This document shows positions 17,537 through 25,369 of a stretch of 64,000 nt of DNA, piece by piece. The notes beneath the pieces were generated by a model. That model saw only the letters and a program-made list of their open reading frames with translations. It was not told where the DNA came from and did no database searches. The translations under genes and the position numbers were made by a program. Positions within the stretch are counted from its first letter, which is position 1, and every line of letters begins with the position of its first letter. The stretch is from assembly GCF_039889165.1 (NCBI RefSeq), contig NZ_JAYMYY010000004.1, forward strand, positions 124,001 to 188,000. Direction: 5' to 3'. Source of the stretch: Pseudocitrobacter cyperus (GTDB lineage: Bacteria > Pseudomonadota > Gammaproteobacteria > Enterobacterales > Enterobacteriaceae).

Positions 17537-18286
17537 TTAAAGTATTTCAATCTGCTGCTCCGCGAAAGCCGCACGAAGGGCCATATCCGGTTCGCTGTCG
17601 ACAACAAGAGTGCTGGCAAGAGACAGTGGCCCAATGGCAAAAGCAGAAGCCGCATTCATCTTTTCGTCCGAGGCCATGACGACTGTTTCTGCCGCACGCT
17701 GTGACAGCGCGCGCTTCACGCAGGCTTCTTCGTAGTCTCCGGTGGTAAACCCGGCACTGGCGTGGATCCCCGTTACACCCATAAAAAACAGGTCAGCATT
17801 TATATGGCTGATGGCATCGATCATGGCTGATCCCACAGTGACCACCGAGTGTTTAAATAATCGCCCACCTATCACGATCACCTCGACCAGCGGATGATCC
17901 ACCAGGCTTACCGCAATACCCGGGCTGTGAGTCACGACGGTAAAAGCCATATCCTTCGGTAGCCTCATCACCAGCTCGTGGGCGGTCGTCCCGCCGTCAA
18001 TCATTACCACTTGCGCAGGCTGGATCAGTTTAGCCGCTTTTGCGGCGACATTTTGTTTTGAACGATTTTGCACGTTCTTGCGTGTTTCGATTGGTGCAAT
18101 GGCGGCCGAAACGGGAAGGGCGCCACCGTGCACGCGCTGGAGCAGCCCTTCCGCCGCCAGTTCACGCAGATCGCGGCGGATAGAGTCCTCTGAGATAGCG
18201 AATTTTTGACTCAATTCGCTGGAAAGAACCTGTTTTTCCCTGGCAAGTAGCTCAAGGATGATTTGTTTACGCTGGCTGGCGAGCAT
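17537..18286 (-). CDS. DeoR-family transcriptional regulator
   Basis: The 249 residues have the DeoR plan. An N-terminal winged helix-turn-helix (about 3-55; RKQIILELLAREKQ, then SEDSIRRDLREL) is followed by the RVHGGAL hinge. A C-terminal ribose-isomerase-like sensor domain (about 75-245) has the GGTTAHELVMRLP and GVTGIHASAGFTT motifs, which in this family bind sugar phosphates. It is probably a repressor. It is divergent from the NudK-like gene with 83 bases between starts and two dyads in that gap, so self-regulation and control of the neighbour are likely. The effector is unknown. E. coli has nap genes at this place instead. Confidence 0.9.
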   Translation of the reverse strand: MLASQRKQIILELLAREKQVLSSELSQKFAISEDSIRRDLRELAAEGLLQRVHGGALPVSAAIAPIETRKNVQNRSKQNVAAKAAKLIQPAQVVMIDGGTTAHELVMRLPKDMAFTVVTHSPGIAVSLVDHPLVEVIVIGGRLFKHSVVTVGSAMIDAISHINADLFFMGVTGIHASAGFTTGDYEEACVKRALSQRAAETVVMASDEKMNAASAFAIGPLSLASTLVVDSEPDMALRAAFAEQQIEIL

Positions 18287-18317
18287 GAAAATCTCTCTTC
18301 ACGTTTTTTCTTGATAT

Positions 18318-18352
18318 TGCACGATTGTGCATGACATTATTATTTTTGTCAT
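18318..18352. promoter_or_regulatory. Two adjacent dyads in the deoR-like / nudK-like gap
   Basis: TGCAC-GATT-GTGCA (18318-18331) is a perfect five-base-pair dyad. It abuts ATGACA...TGTCAT (18331-18352), a second six-base-pair dyad. Both lie midway between the divergent starts, where a DeoR-family repressor would be expected to bind. Confidence 0.45.
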
Positions 18353-18369
18353 TCACCTGAGGAATAAAA

Positions 18370-18969
18370 ATGCACAATAACACGCAACACATCCGCAATG
18401 TTCAGGAACAACTTCTCTCTGACAACTGGTACGTGCTGAAAAAGTATACTTTTGACTTGCAGCGCCGTGATGGCACCTGGCAGACCCAGAACCGCGAAGT
18501 CTATGACCGCGGCAACGGCGCGACCATTCTGCTCTATAACCGGCAGAAAAAGAGTGTGGTGTTGACCCGCCAGTTCCGTTTTCCGGTCTCAGTAAACGGC
18601 CATTCGGGTTTCCTGATCGAGACTGCTGCGGGTTTGCTGGATAAGGCATCTCCTGAAGCGCGGATCCTGGCAGAAGCCGAGGAAGAAACTGGTTTTAAAG
18701 TGACGCACCTGGAAAAGGTGTTCGAAGCCTATATGAGCCCCGGTTCGGTGACGGAGAAACTCTATTTTTTCATCGCCGAATACAGCGAACGCGATCGCAC
18801 CAGCGAGGGCGGCGGGCTGGCGGAAGAGGGGGAAGATATTGAAGTGCTGGAGTGGCCGTTTGAGCAGGCGCTGGCGGCTATTGAGCGGGGGGACATCGTT
18901 GATGGGAAAACCATCATGTTGCTTCAGCATTTGGCGCTGAAAGGCGTATTTAACGAAACCGGTGGCTGA
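18370..18969 (+). CDS. NudK-like Nudix hydrolase
   Basis: A Nudix hydrolase of the GDP-mannose/ADP-sugar pyrophosphatase branch, close in pattern to E. coli NudK (191 residues); this one has 199. Shared blocks are REVYDRGNGATILLYN (about 42-57), LTRQFR and YMSPGSVTEKLYFFIAEYS. The Nudix box spans about 88-109, with metal-binding glutamates Glu102, Glu105 and Glu106 in AEAEEETGF; the usual Arg of the REUXEE core is Ala101, so the box departs from consensus as NudK-type boxes do. NudK itself is elsewhere in E. coli, so this could be a second copy. A regulator divergent from it suggests inducible use, perhaps of a nucleotide sugar. Confidence 0.88.
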   Translation: MHNNTQHIRNVQEQLLSDNWYVLKKYTFDLQRRDGTWQTQNREVYDRGNGATILLYNRQKKSVVLTRQFRFPVSVNGHSGFLIETAAGLLDKASPEARILAEAEEETGFKVTHLEKVFEAYMSPGSVTEKLYFFIAEYSERDRTSEGGGLAEEGEDIEVLEWPFEQALAAIERGDIVDGKTIMLLQHLALKGVFNETGG

Positions 18970-19053
18970 ATCGTTTTTTTTTGTCATGCGGCAGGCGGGA
19001 TGGAGAAATCCTGCCTATAACAGAGTCTTCTTTTTCTATTTTAAGGAGGGGTC

Positions 19054-20004
19054 ATGCCGCTTGACTGGCCGCGTCGTCGGGCGCTTCCTAACTATGCGCT
19101 CTATGGCGCTGAAGCCGGGCAATCTTCGCTGGATATGGTGCATTATGAGCGCATTCCTTCACGCGCCAGCCGATTCGGTTTTGATATTGAGCCCCATTTT
19201 CACGATGTCCTGATTCAGACCCTGTATGTCACTCAGGGCAGCGGTGAGGCGACCATCGACGGCAAGGTGTGGGCGTTTGTCGCACCGTGCCTGATGGTGG
19301 TGCCCGCGCGTTCGGTGCACGGTTTTCGTTTTCGGGAAAATGTGGATGGACATGTGATCACCGCGGCGCAATCGGCCATTGAATCCGTCGCCATGACGGC
19401 AGCGCCAGATTTGTTATCGTTTGTGCGAACACCCGCGGTGCTCACGGTCGAACCTGTCAGTCGCCGGGGGACACCGTTTGAGACGTTGTTCGAGGCGATA
19501 GGCCAGGAAGCGGAAAATAGTGAACGCTGGCAATATACCGCCGGGCTGGCACTGACCATCGCTTTGTTTGTGCAGGTTGCACGCCTGAGCGAAAAGGCGG
19601 AAATGGCCGACAGCCCCGCGCGCGCGTCGCTGGTGGCGCGGATTGAACGTTTTCGTACCTTACTGGATGAACGCTGCCGACAGCGACAGCCTGTCGCCAG
19701 TTATGCGGCGGCGATGGGGATCTCCTGCGGACAACTGACGCGGATTTGCCGCGAAGCCTTTGGTATTTCAGCCATTGAGGCGATCGATCGCCGGGCGGTG
19801 CATGAAGCGCGGCGTCTGCTGGTCTACTCCTCTTTCAGCGTTAAACAAATCTCAGCAGAACTGGGTTTTCGCGACGAAGCCTATTTTGGCCGCTTCTTTC
19901 GCAAGCAAACCGGGCTCAGACCGGGGGAGTATCGCCAGCAGGAGCAGGGCAGGCTGGCGCAGAAAAAACCGGCTTCCGTAGCGAAAGCCGGTTCGCAGGA
20001 CTAG
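19054..20004 (+). CDS. AraC-family regulator, PobR/HpaA-like
   Basis: The 316 residues have an N-terminal cupin-like sensor domain (about 30-140; HFHDVLIQTLYVTQGSGEA and VVPARSVHGFRF). A C-terminal pair of helix-turn-helices follows (about 205-300), with the typical AraC ending VKQISAELGFRDEAYFGRFFRKQTG. The pattern resembles activators of 4-hydroxybenzoate and hydroxyphenylacetate catabolism. The start has a strong Shine-Dalgarno (AAGGAGGGG). It is convergent with the chimeric oxygenase gene and overlaps its stop by four bases. A role as its regulator is an inference from this pairing. Confidence 0.87.
   Translation: MPLDWPRRRALPNYALYGAEAGQSSLDMVHYERIPSRASRFGFDIEPHFHDVLIQTLYVTQGSGEATIDGKVWAFVAPCLMVVPARSVHGFRFRENVDGHVITAAQSAIESVAMTAAPDLLSFVRTPAVLTVEPVSRRGTPFETLFEAIGQEAENSERWQYTAGLALTIALFVQVARLSEKAEMADSPARASLVARIERFRTLLDERCRQRQPVASYAAAMGISCGQLTRICREAFGISAIEAIDRRAVHEARRLLVYSSFSVKQISAELGFRDEAYFGRFFRKQTGLRPGEYRQQEQGRLAQKKPASVAKAGSQD
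19963..19993 (-). terminator. Terminator of the oxygenase gene inside the araC-like coding end
   Basis: Read on the minus strand, the stem AACCGGCTT...AAGCCGGTT is followed by six T. It starts eight bases after the stop of the P450 chimera. It lies wholly within the last codons of the convergent regulator gene, where it encodes KKPASVAKAGS. Confidence 0.8.
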
Positions 20005-22763
20005 CTTTTGAATCGGCTTAGTTGCACATACAGATGTGCGGGGCCGGAATTGGTGAGGTTATTACCACGAACATATTCAACAGGATGCGCGGGGTCGAGA
20101 GCGATATCAGCGACTTTACGCGCTATCAGCCGGGTCGTAATCAGCGTTTCCAGCTTTGCCAGCGGCTGGCCGAGACACTTATGGATGCCGTTGCCGAAAC
20201 CCAGATGGCCGCTGGTGTCGCGGTCGATATTAAACGTATCGCCGTCGGCAAATTTGCGGCTATCGCGATTCGCTGAAGAGAGCAGTAATCTCACCACCGC
20301 GCCCTTTGGCAGCGTAACGCCCGCCACGGTCGTCTCTTCGGTCGTCATACGGCTGACGCGTTGTACAGTACCGCGATAGCGCGCGACTTCCTCGACAAAT
20401 CGCTCTGCATCAGCTTCATTCTGGCGGATCCGGCTTACCAGATGCGGCTGTTCTGCAAACATCCGAAATGCGTTGGCCACCAGAATGGTGGTGGTGTCGT
20501 GCCCGGCAATAAAGACAAAGGCGCATAGCTCTTTGGCCTCTTTTTCACTGAGCAACCCCTCTTTCCACATCCGGGCAATATGGCCGCCGATGGACTGGCT
20601 GTTGCTGAGATAAAGTCGCTCCATAGCCTCTTTCAGATAGGCAAAAAAGGCCATCGCGCTCTGCTCATCGGTTCCCGTGCCGGGGGCGTTTCGCGCCAGT
20701 CGCCCAAAGTAGCTGAATGTTTCATCCGACCAGAACTTCATTTTCTCTTCGTCCTCATCGGGGACGTCGATCATCGCTGAAATGGTGGCGATACTGAGTG
20801 GGATCGCGAAATCTTCCACCACATCGCCTCCACCTTTAGCAATCAAGGCATCGATCAGCGCTTCTGCGCGACGCTCAATTTCCGCGGCAAACGGTTCGAT
20901 GGCCAGCGGCATAAAAGAGGGTTGCGCGACCTTACGCAGGCGCGTGTGACCGGGAGCATCAAACAGGGTCAGAAAGGTGAGCGGCGGCGGGCTCACCACT
21001 TCAGAAGAGAACAGTTTTGGATTGCGAATGGCCTGCCAGACGTCATCGTAGCGCGAAAGGAACCAGACGTCCGAAGTTGCCGACTGGCAGCGTAACACTG
21101 GCGCGTTTTCGCGCATCCAGCGGTAGTGTTCGTAAGGATCGCCCTGTGAGCCGTCGTCGACGACTTTGAAGGGCTGAAGTTCCTGCGGCCAGTTCATTTC
21201 ATGAGAGTAGGGCGGCAGCTCCGCCATTGCGCTGAACGGGCAGCGAGCAGGTTCCGGCTGTGGTGCGGGAGCCGGCGCTGAGGAGGCGGATTTGTTGCCT
21301 AAAGCCCGACTCATGGTGGCTTTCGAGTGGATGGCGTGTCGGGCAATGACCTCACGTGCGGCATTGATGTCGCCATACTCAAACGCGCTGACCAGATCCC
21401 GATGCTGCTGGACGATATCACCCACAATTTCAATATCCTCCCGCAGCGCCCGACCAATATAATCCTGCACGGCGAGCTGCTTATAGAGCGTAATAAGCGG
21501 GGTGTTGCCGGATGCTTCAATCAGGAAGAGGTGGAACGCATGGTTGGCCTGCACGTAGCGGGCGACATCCGTAAAACGCTTCCCGGTGACGAATGCCGCA
21601 GTAGCGTCGGCAAGTTGGCGAAAGTCGGCCAGTTGTGCGCCGGATAATCGTCCCATTGTCAACTGCACCGCGCCCAGTTCCAGCGCCAGCCGCAGGTCGA
21701 ACGAATCATCGACGTCCGACAGCGCAATATGCTCTTCTCCCGTCTGTACCACCTGACCGGCACCGGCGAATTTCTCATAGTAAAAATTACGTGGCCTGAC
21801 GCCTTCATCCGCCAGCCAGCCGCGAACCGCTTCCACCATCGGCGGCGGGCCACACAGATAGATATCGACATCGCCATCGTTTAGCTGCGAGGCCGTGATG
21901 TGCTGTGTGACGTAACCTTTATACGGATACGGACTGTCAGGGTTGGCGACGGTACAGCGCCAGGTGAAATTCGCCAGGCGACGGGCATACTCTTCGAGCT
22001 TTGCCAGCTCCACCCGATCCTCATCGTTGGTGACGCCGAAGATCAAATGGATTGGCTGGCTTACGTCGCCATCATCCGCGATCTTATCCAGCATGGACAA
22101 AAACGGCGCCAGCCCCGTGCCGCCAGCCAGAAAAAGAAGTGGCCGCTGGATGGGGCGTAGATAGAAACTGCCCATCGGCCCGCGAAAAGTGATGGCATCA
22201 CCGGGCTTTGCCCGATCGCGAAGATAGCTGGACATCAACCCCTGTGGAACATTGCGGATCAGAAAGGAAACCTCTTTTGCCGAAGGCCCGGAGCTAAAGG
22301 AGTAGGAGCGCGTTTGATTGCTACCGGGAACCTGTACATTGACATATTGTCCCGCCAGAAACGTAAGCTCGCTGCGGTTTTCCAGTTCGGCGGTGAAGGT
22401 GATAGCGGTAGCGGAGAGCTGTTCGCATGCGGTGATTTTTCCGGTAAACGTCGCGTTGCTAACGCCTGCGGCATCAGAAGTGGCGGCGATTTGCACCACG
22501 CAGTCGCTGGATGGGCGCATCTGGCAGGTGAGTACATGCCCGGCGTTGGCTTCATCGTCGGACAGGGCTTCCGGAACGTAATCACCGAGTGCAAAGTTGC
22601 CTGATTCACAGGTAGCTTTGCAGGTGCCGCACACGCCATCGCGGCAATCGAGAGGGATAGCAATTTTTGCACGTAGCGCGGCATCGGCAACGGATTCACC
22701 GTTAAGACATTGAATAAAATGCGTGGCGCCGTCTTCGAAACGTAGAGTGACCTGATGGCTCAT
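20001..22763 (-). CDS. Ferredoxin-reductase-FCD-cytochrome P450 chimera
   Basis: A predicted self-sufficient monooxygenase of 920 residues. Residues 1-95 are a plant-type 2Fe-2S ferredoxin (Cys40, Cys45, Cys48, Cys80). Residues 100-335 are a benzoate-dioxygenase-reductase-like FAD/NAD(P)H unit (RSYS 152-155, GGTGLAP 214-220, YLCGPPPMV 302-310), ending in FYYEKF as BenC-type reductases do. Residues 350-485 match an FCD domain, the effector half of GntR-family regulators: His411, His454 and His476 sit at metal-ligand spacing, with Asn407 where Asp is usual. A Pro/Ala linker (about 493-507) leads to a P450 (508-920) with the I-helix AGHDTT 753-758, ExxR 792-795 and heme Cys863 in GFGNGIHKC. The ATG at 22763 follows GAGG; the frame stays open 28 codons further. 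The substrate is unknown; the reductase type and the PobR-like neighbour suggest an aromatic acid. Confidence 0.88.
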   Translation of the reverse strand: MSHQVTLRFEDGATHFIQCLNGESVADAALRAKIAIPLDCRDGVCGTCKATCESGNFALGDYVPEALSDDEANAGHVLTCQMRPSSDCVVQIAATSDAAGVSNATFTGKITACEQLSATAITFTAELENRSELTFLAGQYVNVQVPGSNQTRSYSFSSGPSAKEVSFLIRNVPQGLMSSYLRDRAKPGDAITFRGPMGSFYLRPIQRPLLFLAGGTGLAPFLSMLDKIADDGDVSQPIHLIFGVTNDEDRVELAKLEEYARRLANFTWRCTVANPDSPYPYKGYVTQHITASQLNDGDVDIYLCGPPPMVEAVRGWLADEGVRPRNFYYEKFAGAGQVVQTGEEHIALSDVDDSFDLRLALELGAVQLTMGRLSGAQLADFRQLADATAAFVTGKRFTDVARYVQANHAFHLFLIEASGNTPLITLYKQLAVQDYIGRALREDIEIVGDIVQQHRDLVSAFEYGDINAAREVIARHAIHSKATMSRALGNKSASSAPAPAPQPEPARCPFSAMAELPPYSHEMNWPQELQPFKVVDDGSQGDPYEHYRWMRENAPVLRCQSATSDVWFLSRYDDVWQAIRNPKLFSSEVVSPPPLTFLTLFDAPGHTRLRKVAQPSFMPLAIEPFAAEIERRAEALIDALIAKGGGDVVEDFAIPLSIATISAMIDVPDEDEEKMKFWSDETFSYFGRLARNAPGTGTDEQSAMAFFAYLKEAMERLYLSNSQSIGGHIARMWKEGLLSEKEAKELCAFVFIAGHDTTTILVANAFRMFAEQPHLVSRIRQNEADAERFVEEVARYRGTVQRVSRMTTEETTVAGVTLPKGAVVRLLLSSANRDSRKFADGDTFNIDRDTSGHLGFGNGIHKCLGQPLAKLETLITTRLIARKVADIALDPAHPVEYVRGNNLTNSGPAHLYVQLSRFKS

Positions 22764-22949
22764 TGTTCTTATCCTCGGGTAGCAGGTGATCCCAGCATCT
22801 GACGTGCTGGTGCGAAACTCGAGGCTCCATAAAATGCCGGAAGCCATTTTCAGTCAACGGACAGAAATGACGTAAAACAGGACAAACCATGCATTAGTCC
22901 GGGTTGGTGAGCGGGGGCACATTTTGGGGTTAAGCGGTGGGTCAGGCAT
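22764..22949 (-). promoter_or_regulatory. Upstream region of the P450 chimera
   Basis: No gene is supported between the chimera start and the tRNA terminator. The region should contain the chimera promoter. I could not pick out a clear AraC-type operator. Confidence 0.35.
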
Positions 22950-22985
22950 AAAAAAACCCGCAGACTCAGAGAGAGTGCGGGTTCT
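22950..22985 (-). terminator. Terminator of tRNA-Pro
   Basis: On the minus strand the stem AACCCGCA...TGCGGGTT is followed by a run of T. It lies about 40 bases after the CCA end of the tRNA gene. Confidence 0.85.
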
Positions 22986-23024
22986 TAAGGGGTACTGAGC
23001 GTTTAAACGTTCAGTGAATATTGT

Positions 23025-23101
23025 TGGTCGGCACGAGAGGATTTGAACCTCCGACCCCCGACACCCCATGACGGTGCGCTACCAGGCTGCGCTACGTGCC
23101 G
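23025..23101 (-). tRNA. proL: tRNA-Pro (anticodon GGG)
   Basis: A 77-nucleotide gene on the minus strand starts CGGCACGTAGCGCAGCCTGG. The acceptor stem is CGGCACG/CGTGCCG, the anticodon loop reads CATGGGGTG with GGG, the T-loop is GGTTCAAATCC, and CCA is encoded. It reads CCC and CCU proline codons. It lies before yejM, as proL does in E. coli. Confidence 0.98.
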
Positions 23102-23152
23102 ACGCATGGCGCAATAGTACCCTTTTCGGTGCTGATTGCAAGCCAGCTTTTG

Positions 23153-23181
23153 ACTGATTGATTTATAATTAATCAATCAGT
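23153..23181 (-). terminator. Hairpin at the end of yejM
   Basis: A perfect 11-base-pair inverted repeat (ACTGATTGATT / AATCAATCAGT, seven-base loop) begins within the yejM stop codon. No T-run follows on the minus strand, so it may be a weak or factor-assisted terminator that isolates the tRNA gene from yejM transcription. Confidence 0.5.
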
Positions 23182-24937
23182 TAGCGATAAAACGTTTTTC
23201 CTCAGTCAGCACTTGCAGTAGCAGGCTTAGCTGTGGTTTTTGTTCGCGCTCTTTCTCGCCATCGCGGTTCCAGGTCTGATAATGGCCGTTGTGATCGAGA
23301 ACCACGGTAAAGCGCGGTGTGGTAATCGCTAACGTGTTGTTATCGGCAGCAGTGACCCAGGCATGGCGGCGTGTGGCACTGAAGAGATCCTGCCCCTGCG
23401 AGTACTCATTCGCTGGCGTACTCACATGCAACAGGCGCTGCATTAGCGTAGTCATCACGTCCTTATGCTCGGTCAGGGCATCGATCTGTTGCGCTGGCGT
23501 ACCCGGCCAGTGAATAACCAGTGGAACCTGTAACTGCGCGCGTGACCAGTCAAATTGCGCACGTTCATCACCCAGTGGAACGCCATGGCCAGCGGTGATA
23601 ATCACCACCGTGTTGTCGAGCTTGCCTGCGTCGCGCAGGGCGCTCAGGATGCGGTTAATCTGCGTATCGACATCCGCGGCGGCGGCGCTGTAACGACGGG
23701 TAAACCCTTGCTGCTGGTTATTTTCCAGGGTGGTACCGTTGAAGGAGACCCAGGAGAACCAACGGTTCTCTTCCTGAGCGTAACGACCCAGCCAGTTAAT
23801 CCATTGATTTGCCGTTTGCTCATCATTTTGCGATTTGCCTGGCGGCAGCGAGAAGTCAGAAAGCAGCGCCTGGCGGTAGACCGGGCTACTGAAACCATCC
23901 GATGAGAACAGCCCCAGTTGATAACCCTGCTGGTTCAACGCGGTGATCAGCGCCGCCGGGATACGTGCCGAGAGCACGCCATCCATATAAGCAGGAGAGA
24001 TACCATAGAACAGGCCAAAGGTGCCGTTATCCGTCGTGTTTCCTGAGCTCATATGCTGGGTAAAGTTGACGTTTTCACTGGCAAACTGGGCCAGTGCAGG
24101 CATCTGTTTTTCATAGCGTGAATAGTTCAGGCCATCAACGGTAATCAACAGAACGTTTTGTCCCGCCCCCATATCACGATAGCGCAGTTCGCTGAGCGGA
24201 TACTGCACGGAGACGGCTTCCGGATCGCCTTGTTCTACCAGACGGCGTTGATAATCTTCAGCATCCAGCAGGCCGTGTTTTTCGAGGAAACGGCGCGCGG
24301 TCATCGGATAGGAAAGCGGCAGGTTCGCTTTCTGCATGGTGATCGGACGATAGAAGTTCGCATCAGCCCAAATATACATGACGTGCGAACTGATAAACGC
24401 GATGAACAGGAGCCATGCAACGGGGCGGAAGTAGCGGCGACGGCGCATCAGGCTGCGCAGCTTCTGCCAGCTCCAGGTGGCGAACAGCATTTCAATAAGC
24501 AGAATGACCGGCACGCTGATAAACATCAGTTGCCAGTCACGGGCCATCTCGTTCTGGTCTGGGTTGATAACCAGCTCCCACACCACCGGGTTAAGGTGCA
24601 GGTGGAAGCGGGTGAAAACTTCGGTATCGATCAGCAGCAAAGTCATGCCGGCGGTGGCCAGAATGGCGGATAAGAACCGCATTAAGCGCTGCGAGCCGAC
24701 GATAAACGTCAGCGGGAAGAGGATCAGCAGATAGGTGGCGAACACCAGAAAGCTGAAATGCCCGACAAGACTCAGGTACGAATAGACGCGACCGGTAAGC
24801 GTTGTCGGCCAGTCGGCAACAAAAAGATAGCGGCTACCAAGCACCATGGCCAACAAAATGTTGAACATGGCAAACCAGTGCCCCCAGCTAACCATCTGGG
24901 AGACTTTTTCTCGGTAGGGCTGACGATGAGTCACCAT
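23177..24937 (-). CDS. yejM: YejM (PbgA/LapC), LPS-synthesis feedback regulator
   Basis: YejM is an essential inner-membrane protein that senses periplasmic lipopolysaccharide and controls LpxC proteolysis through LapB and FtsH. The 586 residues equal the E. coli protein. Five membrane segments lie in residues 15-190, followed by an interfacial arginine-rich stretch (RRRRYFRP) and a periplasmic sulfatase-like domain (LLITVDGLNYSR, about 265 onward) that has lost sulfatase activity in the family. The ATG at 24937 gives the standard start MVTHRQ; the frame continues upstream but would overlap yejL. It is 19 bases downstream of yejL in one operon. Confidence 0.96.
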   Translation of the reverse strand: MVTHRQPYREKVSQMVSWGHWFAMFNILLAMVLGSRYLFVADWPTTLTGRVYSYLSLVGHFSFLVFATYLLILFPLTFIVGSQRLMRFLSAILATAGMTLLLIDTEVFTRFHLHLNPVVWELVINPDQNEMARDWQLMFISVPVILLIEMLFATWSWQKLRSLMRRRRYFRPVAWLLFIAFISSHVMYIWADANFYRPITMQKANLPLSYPMTARRFLEKHGLLDAEDYQRRLVEQGDPEAVSVQYPLSELRYRDMGAGQNVLLITVDGLNYSRYEKQMPALAQFASENVNFTQHMSSGNTTDNGTFGLFYGISPAYMDGVLSARIPAALITALNQQGYQLGLFSSDGFSSPVYRQALLSDFSLPPGKSQNDEQTANQWINWLGRYAQEENRWFSWVSFNGTTLENNQQQGFTRRYSAAAADVDTQINRILSALRDAGKLDNTVVIITAGHGVPLGDERAQFDWSRAQLQVPLVIHWPGTPAQQIDALTEHKDVMTTLMQRLLHVSTPANEYSQGQDLFSATRRHAWVTAADNNTLAITTPRFTVVLDHNGHYQTWNRDGEKEREQKPQLSLLLQVLTEEKRFIAN

Positions 24938-24956
24938 AAACTGTTGTGTATATCCC

Positions 24957-25184
24957 TTAGTGCGCCGGGTCGTCGTTAATAGAAGACTGTAACGCCTGAG
25001 CAAATGAGCGGGCGATAGCCTGGCGCTGAGCCGGGGCGACGCTGCTGTTAATCAGGTTCGTCACCATGTTCCCCAGAACCATCAAAGAGAGGTCTGTTGG
25101 AGTCTTGTGTTGTTCCAGTACGTTGGCCAGCTCACTGAGCAGTTGTTCAACGTGTTCATCACTGTAGCGGGATTGTTGTGGCAT
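24957..25184 (-). CDS. yejL: YejL, conserved small protein (UPF0352)
   Basis: A 75-residue cytosolic protein of unknown function, conserved across gammaproteobacteria and always beside yejM and yejK. The start MPQQSRYSD and the helical block ELANVLEQHKTPTDLSLMVLG are typical. It precedes yejM closely and is divergent from yejK. Confidence 0.93.
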   Translation of the reverse strand: MPQQSRYSDEHVEQLLSELANVLEQHKTPTDLSLMVLGNMVTNLINSSVAPAQRQAIARSFAQALQSSINDDPAH

Positions 25185-25369
25185 AAATCAAATCTGTCTA
25201 TATATGGAAGGGCAATATATTACCGTAGCACCAGCATTTTTTCCGCATTTTTTCGCCGTAAACCTCATCCTTTCCTCGTGAATGAAAGGATGGGCATCTG
25301 AAGAAAGAGCAAGTTGCGCTGCAGCCTAAGGGGTGGTTGAATACACGCTTCCTAAAAGGAGAGTTTAAC

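Noticed and set aside
20001..22763. Chimeric oxygenase as an artefact of several adjacent genes read as one
   Set aside because: The frame is uninterrupted across all four domains, no internal stop or strong internal start with Shine-Dalgarno was noticed, and a linker-like Pro/Ala segment joins the last two domains.
23025..23101. tRNA-Pro as an attachment site for an integrated element next to the P450 locus
   Set aside because: No integrase gene and no second copy of the tRNA 3' end are visible between eco and the tRNA.
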